Source: Campylobacter concisus
GTDB lineage: Bacteria > Campylobacterota > Campylobacteria > Campylobacterales > Campylobacteraceae
Assembly: GCF_015229955.1 (NCBI RefSeq)
Contig: NZ_JAAKYZ010000001.1
Coordinates: 186,001 to 250,000 of the forward strand
DNA: 64,000 bases
Direction: 5' to 3'
Shown here one piece after another: positions 19,331-27,872 of the stretch (its first letter is position 1; each line of letters opens with the position of its first letter). A model generated the notes under the pieces. It saw only the letters and a list, made by a program, of their open reading frames with translations, searched no databases and was not told the DNA's origin. Position numbers and translations under genes: made by a program.

Positions 19331-19915
19331 GTGGGCGGAATAGATATATTTTTAAATTACATTCAAAGAAGTAGTTTTATTACAATTATAGTTTTAACTT
19401 GGTTGTCAATATATTTTATAGTTAGTTTTACAATTCTTTTTTCAAGAATGGCTGGCATAGGGGCTTGGCAAAAACGCGAGCAAAATGCGCTTGAAGCACT
19501 ACTTATGGGCGCTAAAAATATACCAAATGACTCATCTTTAAAGAAGTGCGCAAGTGGTAGAATTTCGAAAGAAAAGCTAAATGTTTGCATAAGCATTGCC
19601 GAAAAAAATGCTACAAGTGGGCTTACATGGCTTAGTGTAATAGCTTCTACTTCTCCATTTATCGGTCTTTTTGGAACCGTTGTTTCTATTTTAGAGACAT
19701 TTTCACAGCTTGGAAATGGCGGAGGTTCATCACTTGGTATTATCGCTCCAGCTATTTCAGAAGCGCTTGTCGCTACTGGATGCGGAATTTTTGTTGCTAT
19801 CCCAGCATATACATTTAACTTGCTTATAAAAAGAAAAGCTTACGAACTAATGAGCGTTATCGAGCGTCAAGCTGACGTTATGATAGCACTTAAAAAAGAT
19901 GACGAGACGTTATAG
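19331..19915 (+). CDS. tolQ: Tol-Pal proton channel subunit TolQ (ExbB/TolQ family)
   Basis: TolQ energises TolA for outer-membrane constriction during division. The 194-residue protein has membrane segments at about 13-37, 93-118 and 135-160. The blocks ASTSPFIGLFGTVVSILETF and ISEALVATGCGIFVAIPAY are typical. GTG 19331 follows the atpC stop without a gap. The tolR, tolA, tolB and pal neighbours define it as TolQ and not ExbB, although annotation pipelines may call it exbB. Confidence 0.93.
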   Translation: MGGIDIFLNYIQRSSFITIIVLTWLSIYFIVSFTILFSRMAGIGAWQKREQNALEALLMGAKNIPNDSSLKKCASGRISKEKLNVCISIAEKNATSGLTWLSVIASTSPFIGLFGTVVSILETFSQLGNGGGSSLGIIAPAISEALVATGCGIFVAIPAYTFNLLIKRKAYELMSVIERQADVMIALKKDDETL

Positions 19916-20314
19916 ATGGCTCTTAAATTTGACGACGAAACACCAGAGTTAAACATAACGCCTCTTGTTGACATCATGCTTGTTTTGTTGGCTATTTTAA
20001 TGGTTACAATGCCAACTATAACATATCAAGAAGATATAACATTGCCAGATGGCTCAAAGGCAAAAACATCTACGTCTAAACAAAAAGATCTTATAGTGTC
20101 TATAAATGCACAAGGACAAGTTAGAATAGATCAAAGTACAATGAGCCTTGCTGAACTTCCAGATAACATTGCACTAATGAGTGCAAAATATGACAAAACC
20201 TCGCCTATATACATAAAGGCTGATAAAAATTTAAAATACGATGATGTTATGTTTGTATTAAAGACTTTAAAAGGTGCTGGTTTTAATAAAGTAGCTTTAG
20301 AGACAAACGGTTAA
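19916..20314 (+). CDS. tolR: Tol-Pal protein TolR
   Basis: This 132-residue ExbD/TolR-family protein has one membrane helix (about 16-36) with the conserved proton-pathway Asp in [17 protein letters not shown], then a periplasmic domain. ATG directly follows the tolQ stop (TAGATG). tolA begins one base after the tolR stop. Confidence 0.93.
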   Translation: MALKFDDETPELNITPLVDIMLVLLAILMVTMPTITYQEDITLPDGSKAKTSTSKQKDLIVSINAQGQVRIDQSTMSLAELPDNIALMSAKYDKTSPIYIKADKNLKYDDVMFVLKTLKGAGFNKVALETNG

Positions 20315-20315
20315 G

Positions 20316-21263
20316 ATGTCTAATAAAGTTAAATTTCCAACGCTTAGTTCGTTTTTTGTAGCGTTTTGCATTTACATTATCATTGTGCTTGCTTTGTTTA
20401 TAAAGCTTACTTTTTTTAGCGAACCTCCTAAAAAATATACTGATGACAAAGATGCTATTATGGACGTAGTTATGGTTGATAGAGAAGTTGATCAAACCAT
20501 AAAAGCGCCAAAACAAGCAAAAGAGGTCGTAAAAGAGACAAAACCAGAACCTAAAAAAGAGTCAGAAGAAGACAAACAAGAGACTACAAATAAACCTGTT
20601 GTGCCAGATGAGCCATTACCAACCCCAAGCTTGCCAACTCCTCCAAAAGAAGAGCCAAAACCTGAGCCTAAAAAACCAGAACCAAAGCCTGAAATCCCAA
20701 AACCTAGTGAAGAGCCTAAAGAGGATGTCAAGCCAGAGCCAAAACCAGAGCCTAAACCTACGCCAAAGCCAGTTGAAAAGCCAAAACCAAAAGAGCCAAA
20801 TATAAAAGATCTCTTTAGTGACATAGACTCGACTAAGCTTAAAAAAGATGATGGTATAAAAAAGGCTGAAAATAAAGTGCAAAGTCGCAAAAAAAGCGAG
20901 GCTTCTAGCTCAAAAGCTGCAAAAGAGGCTAGCGACATCATCAAGAGCTTAAAGATAGATCAAAACCCAACAGCTCCAAAGTCACAAATGACCGGCACTT
21001 ATGATCCGTTGATGGGTGCTATAACAAAACAAATTCAAAGAAGATGGCAAAGCTATAAAGCCGACTCTGCAAACCTTGCCAAAGTAAAAGTCATGATAGA
21101 TCAGAGTGGAAATTTTAGCTATGAAATTTTAGAGCTATCGTATAATGAAGAGTTTAATGCAAAGGTTAGAGAGTGCCTGGAAAAGCTTACTGCAGAGAAA
21201 TTTCCATTTAATCCAGACAAAAGTACTACTTTTAATTTAAATTTAGAAGATAAAATAAACTAA
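20316..21263 (+). CDS. tolA: Tol-Pal periplasm-spanning protein TolA (TonB-like C-terminus)
   Basis: This is the functional counterpart of TonB in the Tol system. The 315-residue protein has a membrane anchor at about 9-31, a long Pro/Lys/Glu rod at about 60-165 made of PKPEP-type units, a charged linker, and a C-terminal domain (about 225-315) with the IQRRWQSYK segment. The rod resembles that of TonB at 1.9 kb, but the gene order tolQ-R-A-B-pal assigns it. The repeats produce long false open frames on the opposite strand. Confidence 0.9.
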   Translation: MSNKVKFPTLSSFFVAFCIYIIIVLALFIKLTFFSEPPKKYTDDKDAIMDVVMVDREVDQTIKAPKQAKEVVKETKPEPKKESEEDKQETTNKPVVPDEPLPTPSLPTPPKEEPKPEPKKPEPKPEIPKPSEEPKEDVKPEPKPEPKPTPKPVEKPKPKEPNIKDLFSDIDSTKLKKDDGIKKAENKVQSRKKSEASSSKAAKEASDIIKSLKIDQNPTAPKSQMTGTYDPLMGAITKQIQRRWQSYKADSANLAKVKVMIDQSGNFSYEILELSYNEEFNAKVRECLEKLTAEKFPFNPDKSTTFNLNLEDKIN

Positions 21264-21287
21264 AATTTATAAATTTACGGAGTAGAG

Positions 21288-22544
21288 ATGAAGAAAATTT
21301 TTCTTTTTTTGTGCGTTGCTCTAGGGCTTTATGCTGCTGACGCGACCATATCTGTTATAAACCAAGGTGTTGCTTTGCCAAAGATAGCTTTGCAAGATGC
21401 AACTACAGCTGTTAGTGATGCAGGCTTTAAAGATAAATTCTTTAAGATCATGCTAGGCGACTTGAAAGTTAGCTCAGACTTTGAGGTTATCGAAGATCAC
21501 GTGCCTTCAACATATGAGGGAACAGCAGCTACAAATACAATGAGCGACAAAGGTGTTGAGCTTATCTTTAGATATGCTCTTGAAGGTTCTATGGGCTCAC
21601 CTCTTACTTTAAGAGTAAAACTCATCGACGCAAAGACTGCAACTACAAGGTATGAGAGAGTATATAACATGCCTGATGGTGCTAAATATCCGTTTTTGGC
21701 ACACAAAAGTATTGTTGAGCTAACAAATGAGCTAAATTTACCACCAGTTGGCTGGATGGAGAAATTTATTATCCTAGCAAAATACACTTCGGCTCGCCAA
21801 AGCTCTATTATAGTGGCTGATTATACACTTACTTATCAAAAGACGATCGTAAGTGGCGGTCTAAATATCTTCCCTAAATGGGCAGGCGCTGATCAGAGTA
21901 AATTTTACTATACATCTTATGTAAATAACAGACCAACTTTGTTTAGATATGATCTAAATTCAGGCACTAAAACAAAGATAATAGATAGTATGGGTATGCT
22001 TATAGCATCTGATGTTAGCAAAGATGGAAGTAAAATTCTATTAACTATGGCTCCAAAGGATCAACCAGATATTTTCATCTATAATACAGGTAGCAAAAAA
22101 TTAACTCAGATCACAAACTATCCAGGCATTGATGTAAATGGAAATTTCGTAGATAATGATAGCAGAATAGTTTTTGTCTCAGATAGACTTGGATATCCAA
22201 ATATCTTCGCAACACCTGCAACTTCAGGCGGAAGTGTTGAGCAAATGGTATTTCATGGCAAAAACAATAACTCAGTAAGTACTTTTGAAAACTATGTAGT
22301 TTATTCAAGTAGAGAGGCTAGTGGTGGCTTTAATATCTATCTAATCTCAACTCAGACTGATTTTATCCGTCAGCTTACAGCAAATGGTAAAAATAACTAT
22401 CCAAGATTTTCAAGTGATGGTCAAAGTGTCGTATTTATCAAAGAACTTGGCGGTCAAAGCTCACTTGGTGTTGTTAGATTAAATGAAAACAGAAGTTTCC
22501 AATTTCCATTAAAAGTAGGTAAAATTCAATCTATTGATTGGTAA
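21288..22544 (+). CDS. tolB: Tol-Pal periplasmic beta-propeller protein TolB
   Basis: The 418-residue protein has a clear signal peptide (MKKIFLFLCVALGLYAADA), an N-terminal alpha/beta domain, and a C-terminal beta-propeller. The propeller shows WD-like repeats such as SDVSKDGSKILLTM, DNDSRIVFVSDRLGYPNIF and YPRFSSDGQSVVFIKE. TolB interacts with Pal and TolA in the periplasm. It is co-directional with tolA, 24 bases downstream. Confidence 0.95.
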   Translation: MKKIFLFLCVALGLYAADATISVINQGVALPKIALQDATTAVSDAGFKDKFFKIMLGDLKVSSDFEVIEDHVPSTYEGTAATNTMSDKGVELIFRYALEGSMGSPLTLRVKLIDAKTATTRYERVYNMPDGAKYPFLAHKSIVELTNELNLPPVGWMEKFIILAKYTSARQSSIIVADYTLTYQKTIVSGGLNIFPKWAGADQSKFYYTSYVNNRPTLFRYDLNSGTKTKIIDSMGMLIASDVSKDGSKILLTMAPKDQPDIFIYNTGSKKLTQITNYPGIDVNGNFVDNDSRIVFVSDRLGYPNIFATPATSGGSVEQMVFHGKNNNSVSTFENYVVYSSREASGGFNIYLISTQTDFIRQLTANGKNNYPRFSSDGQSVVFIKELGGQSSLGVVRLNENRSFQFPLKVGKIQSIDW

Positions 22545-22572
22545 TATTCTGGTAATATTTAAAAAAATATGT

Positions 22573-22578
22573 TATAAT
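22573..22578 (+). promoter_or_regulatory. -10 box of pal
   Basis: The extended -10 TGTTATAAT (TATAAT 22573-22578) lies 30 bases before the pal ATG. It suggests pal is also expressed separately from tolB at higher level. Confidence 0.55.
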
Positions 22579-22607
22579 TCGACCAAATCTTTCAAAAAGG
22601 ATAAGGA

Positions 22608-23114
22608 ATGAAAAAAGTAGTTCTAGCAAGTGTTGCAGTTGCAACTTTATTGTTGAGCGGTTGTAGCTCTAAAAACCCTGAAGTTGATATGAATGCAAAT
22701 TCAAATCAATCTGCAGATAACTCAGGTAGCATGAGTGATGCTGATAGATTAGCAGCTCTTATCGCTAACATCGAGAGCCAAGTTAAAAGTGTATACTTTG
22801 ACTTTGATAAATTTAATATCAAAGCTGACCAACAAGGTGTTGTTAGCTCAAATGCATCAGTATTTAACCAAGCTGACGCTCAAGCTCTTTCTATAAAAGT
22901 AGAAGGTAACTGCGACGAGTGGGGTACAGATGAGTATAACTATGCTCTTGGTCTAAAACGTGCTAAAAGTGCTAAAGACGCTCTTGTAAGAAATGGCGTT
23001 AGCGCTGATAGAATCGCTGTAGTAAGCTTTGGCGAAAGCAACCCAGTTTGTACAGACAAAACAAAAGCTTGCGACGCTCAAAACAGACGTGCAGATTTCA
23101 AAGTACTTCCTTAA
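22608..23114 (+). CDS. pal: Peptidoglycan-associated lipoprotein Pal (Omp18-like)
   Basis: The 168-residue outer-membrane lipoprotein has lipobox LLSGC with lipidated Cys19. The OmpA-type peptidoglycan-binding domain is at about 60-168: VYFDFDKFNI, GNCDEWGTDEYNYALGLKRA, and the ligand residues in NRRADF. It binds peptidoglycan and TolB. The strong RBS AAAAGGATAAGGA fits high expression. Confidence 0.96.
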   Translation: MKKVVLASVAVATLLLSGCSSKNPEVDMNANSNQSADNSGSMSDADRLAALIANIESQVKSVYFDFDKFNIKADQQGVVSSNASVFNQADAQALSIKVEGNCDEWGTDEYNYALGLKRAKSAKDALVRNGVSADRIAVVSFGESNPVCTDKTKACDAQNRRADFKVLP

Positions 23115-23128
23115 TCTGTAAGTAAATA

Positions 23129-23971
23129 ATGAATAAAAAAATAATCATTGCGGCTCTTCTTGGAGCCGCTTTTTCTATAAGTTCAGCTCAAGAAGTTTCA
23201 GCATTTGACGCAGGCAATATGGATAGTGCAAATCCATACGGACTAACAGATGATGAAAAAGCAACTCTAAGCAATAAAAGAAGCGTTCAAAATATCGAAG
23301 AAAACATGGATAATGTTTCAGAACAACTTCAAGGTTTGCAAAGCTTGATCGAGAGCATGAGTGCTAGGATGAACAAGCTTGAGCAAAGAATGAACGATAT
23401 CGAAACCAAAGTCAATGGCGGTATAAGCGATTCTGGTGTAAGTTTGGCATCATTAAAAGCTTATGTTGATGAGACTAGGGATATACAAGATAAAAACTAT
23501 AAAAATATTACTGCTGCCTTAAATAAACTAGGCGCGATAATGGATAAAAATGCTGCTCAACCAAAGCAAAATGCAAATCCAAAACAACAAAATAAGCCAA
23601 CTTCAAATTTTAGTGGCAAAAGCGATAAAGATATTTTAGCTGATGGCATTAAACTTCTAAATTCTGGCAATAGCACAGAAGCAGCCGAATATTTTGAATA
23701 CTTAAATAAAAAAGGCTATAAAACTGGTGCTTCAAATTATTATCTAGGTGAAGTTGCTTATAGTCAAAAATCATATAGCACAGCCATACAATACTATAAA
23801 AAAAGTATACAAAGTGAAGATAAGGCTGACTACACTCCAAAACTTTTGTATCACACAGCTATAAGCTTTGATAAGATCGGTGATACTCAAAGTGCAAATA
23901 GGTTTTATAAGGCTTTAAAAGTAGGCTATCCAGATAGCAAAGAAGCTAAAGCCGCTCCCAACAGAAACTAA
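23129..23971 (+). CDS. cpoB: Tol-Pal-associated periplasmic TPR protein (CpoB/YbgF)
   Basis: CpoB coordinates Tol with peptidoglycan synthesis at the septum. The 280-residue protein has a signal peptide (about residues 1-25), a coiled-coil segment with heptads (about 55-95), a Gln/Asn/Pro-rich linker, and C-terminal TPR repeats (about 165-280). The repeats include ASNYYLGEVAYSQKSYSTAI and KLLYHTAISFDKIGDTQSA. Position after pal is the standard one. Confidence 0.9.
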   Translation: MNKKIIIAALLGAAFSISSAQEVSAFDAGNMDSANPYGLTDDEKATLSNKRSVQNIEENMDNVSEQLQGLQSLIESMSARMNKLEQRMNDIETKVNGGISDSGVSLASLKAYVDETRDIQDKNYKNITAALNKLGAIMDKNAAQPKQNANPKQQNKPTSNFSGKSDKDILADGIKLLNSGNSTEAAEYFEYLNKKGYKTGASNYYLGEVAYSQKSYSTAIQYYKKSIQSEDKADYTPKLLYHTAISFDKIGDTQSANRFYKALKVGYPDSKEAKAAPNRN

Positions 23972-23989
23972 AATTTACTCTTTTTTAGA

Positions 23990-23995
23990 TATAAT
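23990..23995 (+). promoter_or_regulatory. -10 box of slyD
   Basis: TATAAT within AGATATAATCTC lies 38 bases before the slyD GTG start, just after the cpoB stop. It suggests an independent promoter for slyD-fabD-mtnN. Confidence 0.55.
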
Positions 23996-24032
23996 CTCAC
24001 ATTAATCAAAACTAAATTCCAAGGAGATTATT

Positions 24033-24611
24033 GTGAGTAAAGATCAAGTTATAACTATGTTTTACGAACTAAAAGATGCCAACACTGGTGAAATTCTAGA
24101 GTCAAATATGCAAGAAGGTGGTCAAATTTCTTTTATTACAGGACATGGCCATATTATAGAAAAGCTTGAAGAAGAAGTTAGCAAGCTAAAATCAGGCGAC
24201 AAAGCTACTATAAATATCAAAGCAGCTGAGGGTTGCGGCGAATACAATAAAGATGCCATCCAATCACTTCCAAAAGAGCAATTTGCTGGTATAGACCTAC
24301 ATGAAGGCATGGAACTTTTTGGTCAAAATGAAGATGGCTCAAGCGTTCGCGTCATCGTTAAAGAGATCAAAGATGACGAAGTAACAGTTGATTTTAACCA
24401 CCCATACGCTGGCAAAGACTTGCTATTTAATGTTGAAATTTTAGAAGTTAGAGACGCAACTGAAGATGAAAAAGCAACTGGCATGGTAGCAGGCGCTCAC
24501 ACTTGCGGTTGTGGAGGACATGATCATGATCACGAGCATGAGTGCTGCGGTGGTCATGGACATGGCGAAGGTGGTTGCGGTTGCGGTGGTCACGGACATC
24601 ACCACCACTAA
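24033..24611 (+). CDS. slyD: FKBP-type peptidyl-prolyl isomerase SlyD with metal-binding tail
   Basis: SlyD is a cytosolic chaperone and prolyl isomerase that also delivers nickel to hydrogenase. The 192-residue protein has the FKBP core (VITMFYELKD, then FITGHGHIIEKLEE), the inserted IF chaperone domain (about 70-125) and NHPYAGKDLLFNVEI. A C-terminal tail of about 40 residues is made almost entirely of His, Cys, Gly, Asp and Glu. Start GTG 24033 follows RBS AAGGAG. Confidence 0.95.
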   Translation: MSKDQVITMFYELKDANTGEILESNMQEGGQISFITGHGHIIEKLEEEVSKLKSGDKATINIKAAEGCGEYNKDAIQSLPKEQFAGIDLHEGMELFGQNEDGSSVRVIVKEIKDDEVTVDFNHPYAGKDLLFNVEILEVRDATEDEKATGMVAGAHTCGCGGHDHDHEHECCGGHGHGEGGCGCGGHGHHHH

Positions 24612-24620
24612 GAAGCCAAA

Positions 24621-25550
24621 ATGAAAAAATTTGCTTTTATTTTTGCGGGTCAAGGCTCGCAAAGTGTTGGCATGGGGAAAGATTTTTATGAAAATTTCTC
24701 TTCGGCAAAATTTCTATTAAATGACGCTTGCAACGACACAGGCATTGACTTTGAAGAGCTTTTATTTACACAAAATGATAAGCTAGATAAGACAGAATTT
24801 ACTCAACCTGCCATCGTTTTAAACTCGCTTATGAGCTATCTAGCTTTTAGTGAGCGCATAAAAGCTAATCCAGAGTTTAGCCTAGGTCACTCGCTAGGAG
24901 AATTTACAGCCCTTGCGGTTAGTGGTGCGTTTAGCTTTGTTGAAGCGATTAGACTTGTAAATTTACGTGGTAAATTTATGCAAGAAGCTTGCGTTGGCAA
25001 AGATGCTGGCATGATGGTAGTGCTTGGACTTAGCGACGAAGTTGTTGAGGGGATTTGTAAAGAAGCACAGGATGAGGGCTTACAAATTTACGCTGCAAAC
25101 TACAACTGCGATGGACAAATCGTTGTCGCTGGCGTAAGAGCCGATCTTGCTAGTTATGAAGCAAAATTTAAAGAAGCTGGCGCAAAAAGAGTAATGCTTT
25201 TAAATATGTCAGTAGCAAGCCATTGTCCGATACTTGAGCCAGCTAGTGTTAGACTAGCAAGCGAGCTTGAGAGTACTTTGGCTACCAATTTTTCTCCAGT
25301 TGTCTCAAATGTAAATGCTAAAATTTATACTGATAAAAGCGAAGCACTAGTCCTACTAAAAGAGCAGCTAATAAAACCAGTTTGCTATAAACAGAGCATT
25401 AAAAACTATGAAAATGATGTTGATTGTTTTATCGAGCTTGGTGCTGCGACGTTAAAGGGCATCAATAAAAAAATTACTGAAAAGCCAACTTATAGTATTA
25501 CTGATATGGCAAGTCTTGAAGAAGTTGTGAAAATTTTGGAGGAGAGATGA
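24621..25550 (+). CDS. fabD: Malonyl-CoA-ACP transacylase
   Basis: FabD loads malonyl onto acyl carrier protein for fatty-acid synthesis. The 309-residue protein begins KFAFIFAGQGSQSVGMGKDF. It has the nucleophile motif GHSLGEF at about residues 88-94, a QEACVGKDAGMM arginine-region equivalent, and the catalytic His in SVASHCPILEP. It overlaps mtnN by four bases (ATGA). Confidence 0.95.
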   Translation: MKKFAFIFAGQGSQSVGMGKDFYENFSSAKFLLNDACNDTGIDFEELLFTQNDKLDKTEFTQPAIVLNSLMSYLAFSERIKANPEFSLGHSLGEFTALAVSGAFSFVEAIRLVNLRGKFMQEACVGKDAGMMVVLGLSDEVVEGICKEAQDEGLQIYAANYNCDGQIVVAGVRADLASYEAKFKEAGAKRVMLLNMSVASHCPILEPASVRLASELESTLATNFSPVVSNVNAKIYTDKSEALVLLKEQLIKPVCYKQSIKNYENDVDCFIELGAATLKGINKKITEKPTYSITDMASLEEVVKILEER

Positions 25551-26230
25551 TAGCGATACTTGGAGCTATGCAAGAGGAGATAACACCGATCCTTGAAATG
25601 GTTGGTGAATATAAAACTGTTCAATATGCAAATAATAAATTTTACTTAGCAAACTATAAGGGAAAAGAGCTAGTCATTGCCTATTCAAAGATAGGTAAAG
25701 TAAATGCAGCCATAACGGCAACTTTAATGGTAGAAAAATTTAAGGCCTCAAAATTGCTCTTTACTGGCGTAGCTGGCTCACTTGATGAGAGTTTAAAAAT
25801 AGGCGATATGCTTTATGCTACTAGCTTAGTGCAACATGATCTTGATATCACGGCTTTTGGCCATCCTTATGGCTATGTACCAGGCACAAGTATATTTGTT
25901 AAAAGCGATGAAGGACTAAATGAACTGGCAAAAAAGATAGCTGATAAAAAAGATATGAGCTTAAGTGCTGGTATTATTGCGACCGGAGATCAGTTTATCT
26001 GCGATAATGAAAAGAAAGCTTGGATAAAAAAGATATTTAATGCGAGCGCTACCGAGATGGAAGGTGCTAGCGTTGCACTAGTTTGCGAAACACTTGGTGT
26101 GCCATTTTTTATACTAAGAGCTATCAGCGATGGAGCTGGTGATGCAGCAGAGTTTGACTTTGATAAATTTTTGCAAGATTCAGCAAATGTTAGTGCAAAA
26201 TTTATACTTGAAATGGTAGAAAGCTTATGA
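25547..26230 (+). CDS. mtnN: 5'-methylthioadenosine/S-adenosylhomocysteine (and aminodeoxyfutalosine) nucleosidase
   Basis: The 227-residue nucleoside phosphorylase-fold enzyme cleaves MTA and SAH. In Campylobacter it also acts on 6-amino-6-deoxyfutalosine in the menaquinone pathway (known for the family; substrate use here inferred). The motifs ILGAMQEEITPI, FTGVAGSLDESLKIGD, ATGDQF and ATEMEGASVALVC contain the catalytic Glu and Asp residues. It overlaps fabD and the next gene by four bases each. Confidence 0.93.
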   Translation: MIAILGAMQEEITPILEMVGEYKTVQYANNKFYLANYKGKELVIAYSKIGKVNAAITATLMVEKFKASKLLFTGVAGSLDESLKIGDMLYATSLVQHDLDITAFGHPYGYVPGTSIFVKSDEGLNELAKKIADKKDMSLSAGIIATGDQFICDNEKKAWIKKIFNASATEMEGASVALVCETLGVPFFILRAISDGAGDAAEFDFDKFLQDSANVSAKFILEMVESL

Positions 26231-26985
26231 TAGAGCTTAGTAAAAGGCTTCTTAGGCAAGTTGGTCAGACAAACGCCAGATACAAGATGATAGAGGGCGG
26301 AGATAAGATCTTGCTTGGTCTTAGCGGTGGTAAAGATAGCCTCGCACTAGCTCACGTACTAAAGCATATCCAAAACGTTACACCTGAAAAATTTGAGTTT
26401 AAAGCAGTAACACTAAGCTACGGCATGGGTGAGGACTACGCTTATCTTACGAAGCATTGCAATGAGCACGGAATAGAGCACGAAGTGATAGATAGCTCAA
26501 TTTTTGAAATTTCAAAAGAGAAAATCCGTAAGAATTCCAGTTTTTGTAGTTTCTTTTCTCGTATGAGAAGAGGCTATCTTTATACTTACGCCTTAAAGCA
26601 TGGTTTTAATAAGCTCGCGATTGCTCATCATCTAGACGATGCCGCGGAGAGCTTTTTTATGAACTTTACATATAATGGTGCACTAAGGACGCTTGCCCCA
26701 AAATATACTGCAAAAAATGGAATCACGGTTATTAGGCCATTTATCTTCGTTCGCGAGAGACAGCTTCGCGAGAATGCTATCAAAAATGAATTAAGAGTTA
26801 TCGGTGATGAAGCATGCCCTGCAATGAGATTTGACGTAAAGATGCCGCATGCTAGATATGAAACCAAACAGCTTTTAGCAACCTTAGAAAAAGAAAATCC
26901 AAAACTTTTTACTTCGCTAAAAGCAGCATTTGAAAATATTCATACTGATACTTTTTTTGCTCTCAATAGCAGTAGTGAAGAGTAA
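26227..26985 (+). CDS. TtcA-like PP-loop tRNA-thiolation protein lacking one cluster cysteine
   Basis: The 252-residue PP-loop ATPase has SGGKDSLALAHVL at about residues 36-48 and AIAHHLDDAAESFFMN. It resembles TtcA, which makes 2-thiocytidine at tRNA position 32 using a [4Fe-4S] cluster held by three Cys. Where TtcA has CSLCSRLRRG, this protein reads CSFFSRMRRG (the second Cys is Phe). The C-terminal site is ACPAM. Either the cluster is bound differently or the activity has changed. The ATGA overlap with mtnN indicates co-translation. Confidence 0.8.
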   Translation: MIELSKRLLRQVGQTNARYKMIEGGDKILLGLSGGKDSLALAHVLKHIQNVTPEKFEFKAVTLSYGMGEDYAYLTKHCNEHGIEHEVIDSSIFEISKEKIRKNSSFCSFFSRMRRGYLYTYALKHGFNKLAIAHHLDDAAESFFMNFTYNGALRTLAPKYTAKNGITVIRPFIFVRERQLRENAIKNELRVIGDEACPAMRFDVKMPHARYETKQLLATLEKENPKLFTSLKAAFENIHTDTFFALNSSSEE

Positions 26986-26993
26986 AATTTTTA

Positions 26994-27025
26994 CTTGCTT
27001 TTTGGGACTAATCCCAAGAAGCAAG
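26994..27025. terminator. Strong hairpin after the TtcA-like gene
   Basis: A 14-base arm, CTTGCTTTTTGGGA (26994-27007), pairs fully with TCCCAAGAAGCAAG (27012-27025), with one G-T pair and loop CTAA. There is no long T tract after it on the plus strand. On the minus strand it is followed by AGTAAAAATTTTACT. It lies between convergent gene blocks. Confidence 0.65.
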
Positions 27026-27257
27026 CTATAAATATTTCTATTTTAATTAGCTCGTATCAAAATAAATAAAAAATGTATGAATAGATGAAATTTTTATACT
27101 TGTGCATAAATCAAAACTATCATATACAGCAAATACAAAAGCATTTAGTGCAAAAAGCTACTGGTTAGAATTTTTATAACTTAGAAAATTGAAGCTTAAA
27201 AAATAGCCATGTGCTTTAAGCATTAAGAAATAGCTATTTAAAATAGCAAGCTATAGC

Positions 27258-27872
27258 CTAAAGTCCGTCAAGTAAAATTTTATAAAGGCGGTTTATCTCA
27301 TCGTCATTTAGCTCGATCGTGCTTTTTGTATCAAACAAATTTTTGATCTTACCAGCGTCAAATTCGCTCCTATCAAGGCAGTGCTTGTGAGAGGGTAAAA
27401 AACCACGAGTTAAACAAAGCTCGCTCTCTATCTCCTCGTCGCAGATGAAGCACTCAAGCTCGCTGTGAAGCCTACCTTCATACTCTAAAATTTTAACGTA
27501 GCTTTCGATGATAAGGCGTTTTGGATTTTGTAGCTGCATCTGTTTGGCGCAGCGATCAAGCTCGTTAAAGTAAATTTTATCGAGCTGCTCGACCTCTTTT
27601 AGATGATCATAAAGTAGGCGCATGAACTGCTGCCAAATGATGAGCTTGTCGCGCTCTAGCAGCCATTTAAAGCCAAGGTGAAGTATGCTTCTAAGCTTTG
27701 GTAGAAATTTCGCCTCTTGCTCTAGCTCAAAGTCGATCTTATAGCCAGTCATGATGTTTGAGTGGCGTGCGCCAAAAAATCTATACGATTTTACGAGCAA
27801 ATTTGGCGTTAGCACAAAGACTAAAAGGTCCTCGTCTCTGACCTTTTGCACGCGCAGGATATAGCCTTGCAT
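27258..27872 (-). CDS. recO: DNA repair protein RecO
   Basis: RecO helps load RecA onto SSB-coated single strands. The 204-residue protein begins MQGYILRVQKVRDEDLLVFV with an OB-fold N-terminus. It carries a zinc-site-like cluster, CFICDEEI...C...SHKHC (about residues 140-165), expected for RecO. It is the last gene of the minus-strand cluster and abuts the dus gene (stop at 27873). Length is slightly short for the family, as in other campylobacters. Confidence 0.85.
   Translation of the reverse strand: MQGYILRVQKVRDEDLLVFVLTPNLLVKSYRFFGARHSNIMTGYKIDFELEQEAKFLPKLRSILHLGFKWLLERDKLIIWQQFMRLLYDHLKEVEQLDKIYFNELDRCAKQMQLQNPKRLIIESYVKILEYEGRLHSELECFICDEEIESELCLTRGFLPSHKHCLDRSEFDAGKIKNLFDTKSTIELNDDEINRLYKILLDGL

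Noticed and set aside
20492-20944. 150-residue Gly/Ser/Phe-rich open frame antisense to tolA
   Set aside because: It is the reverse complement of the PKPEP repeats of TolA; the composition is an artefact of that repeat.
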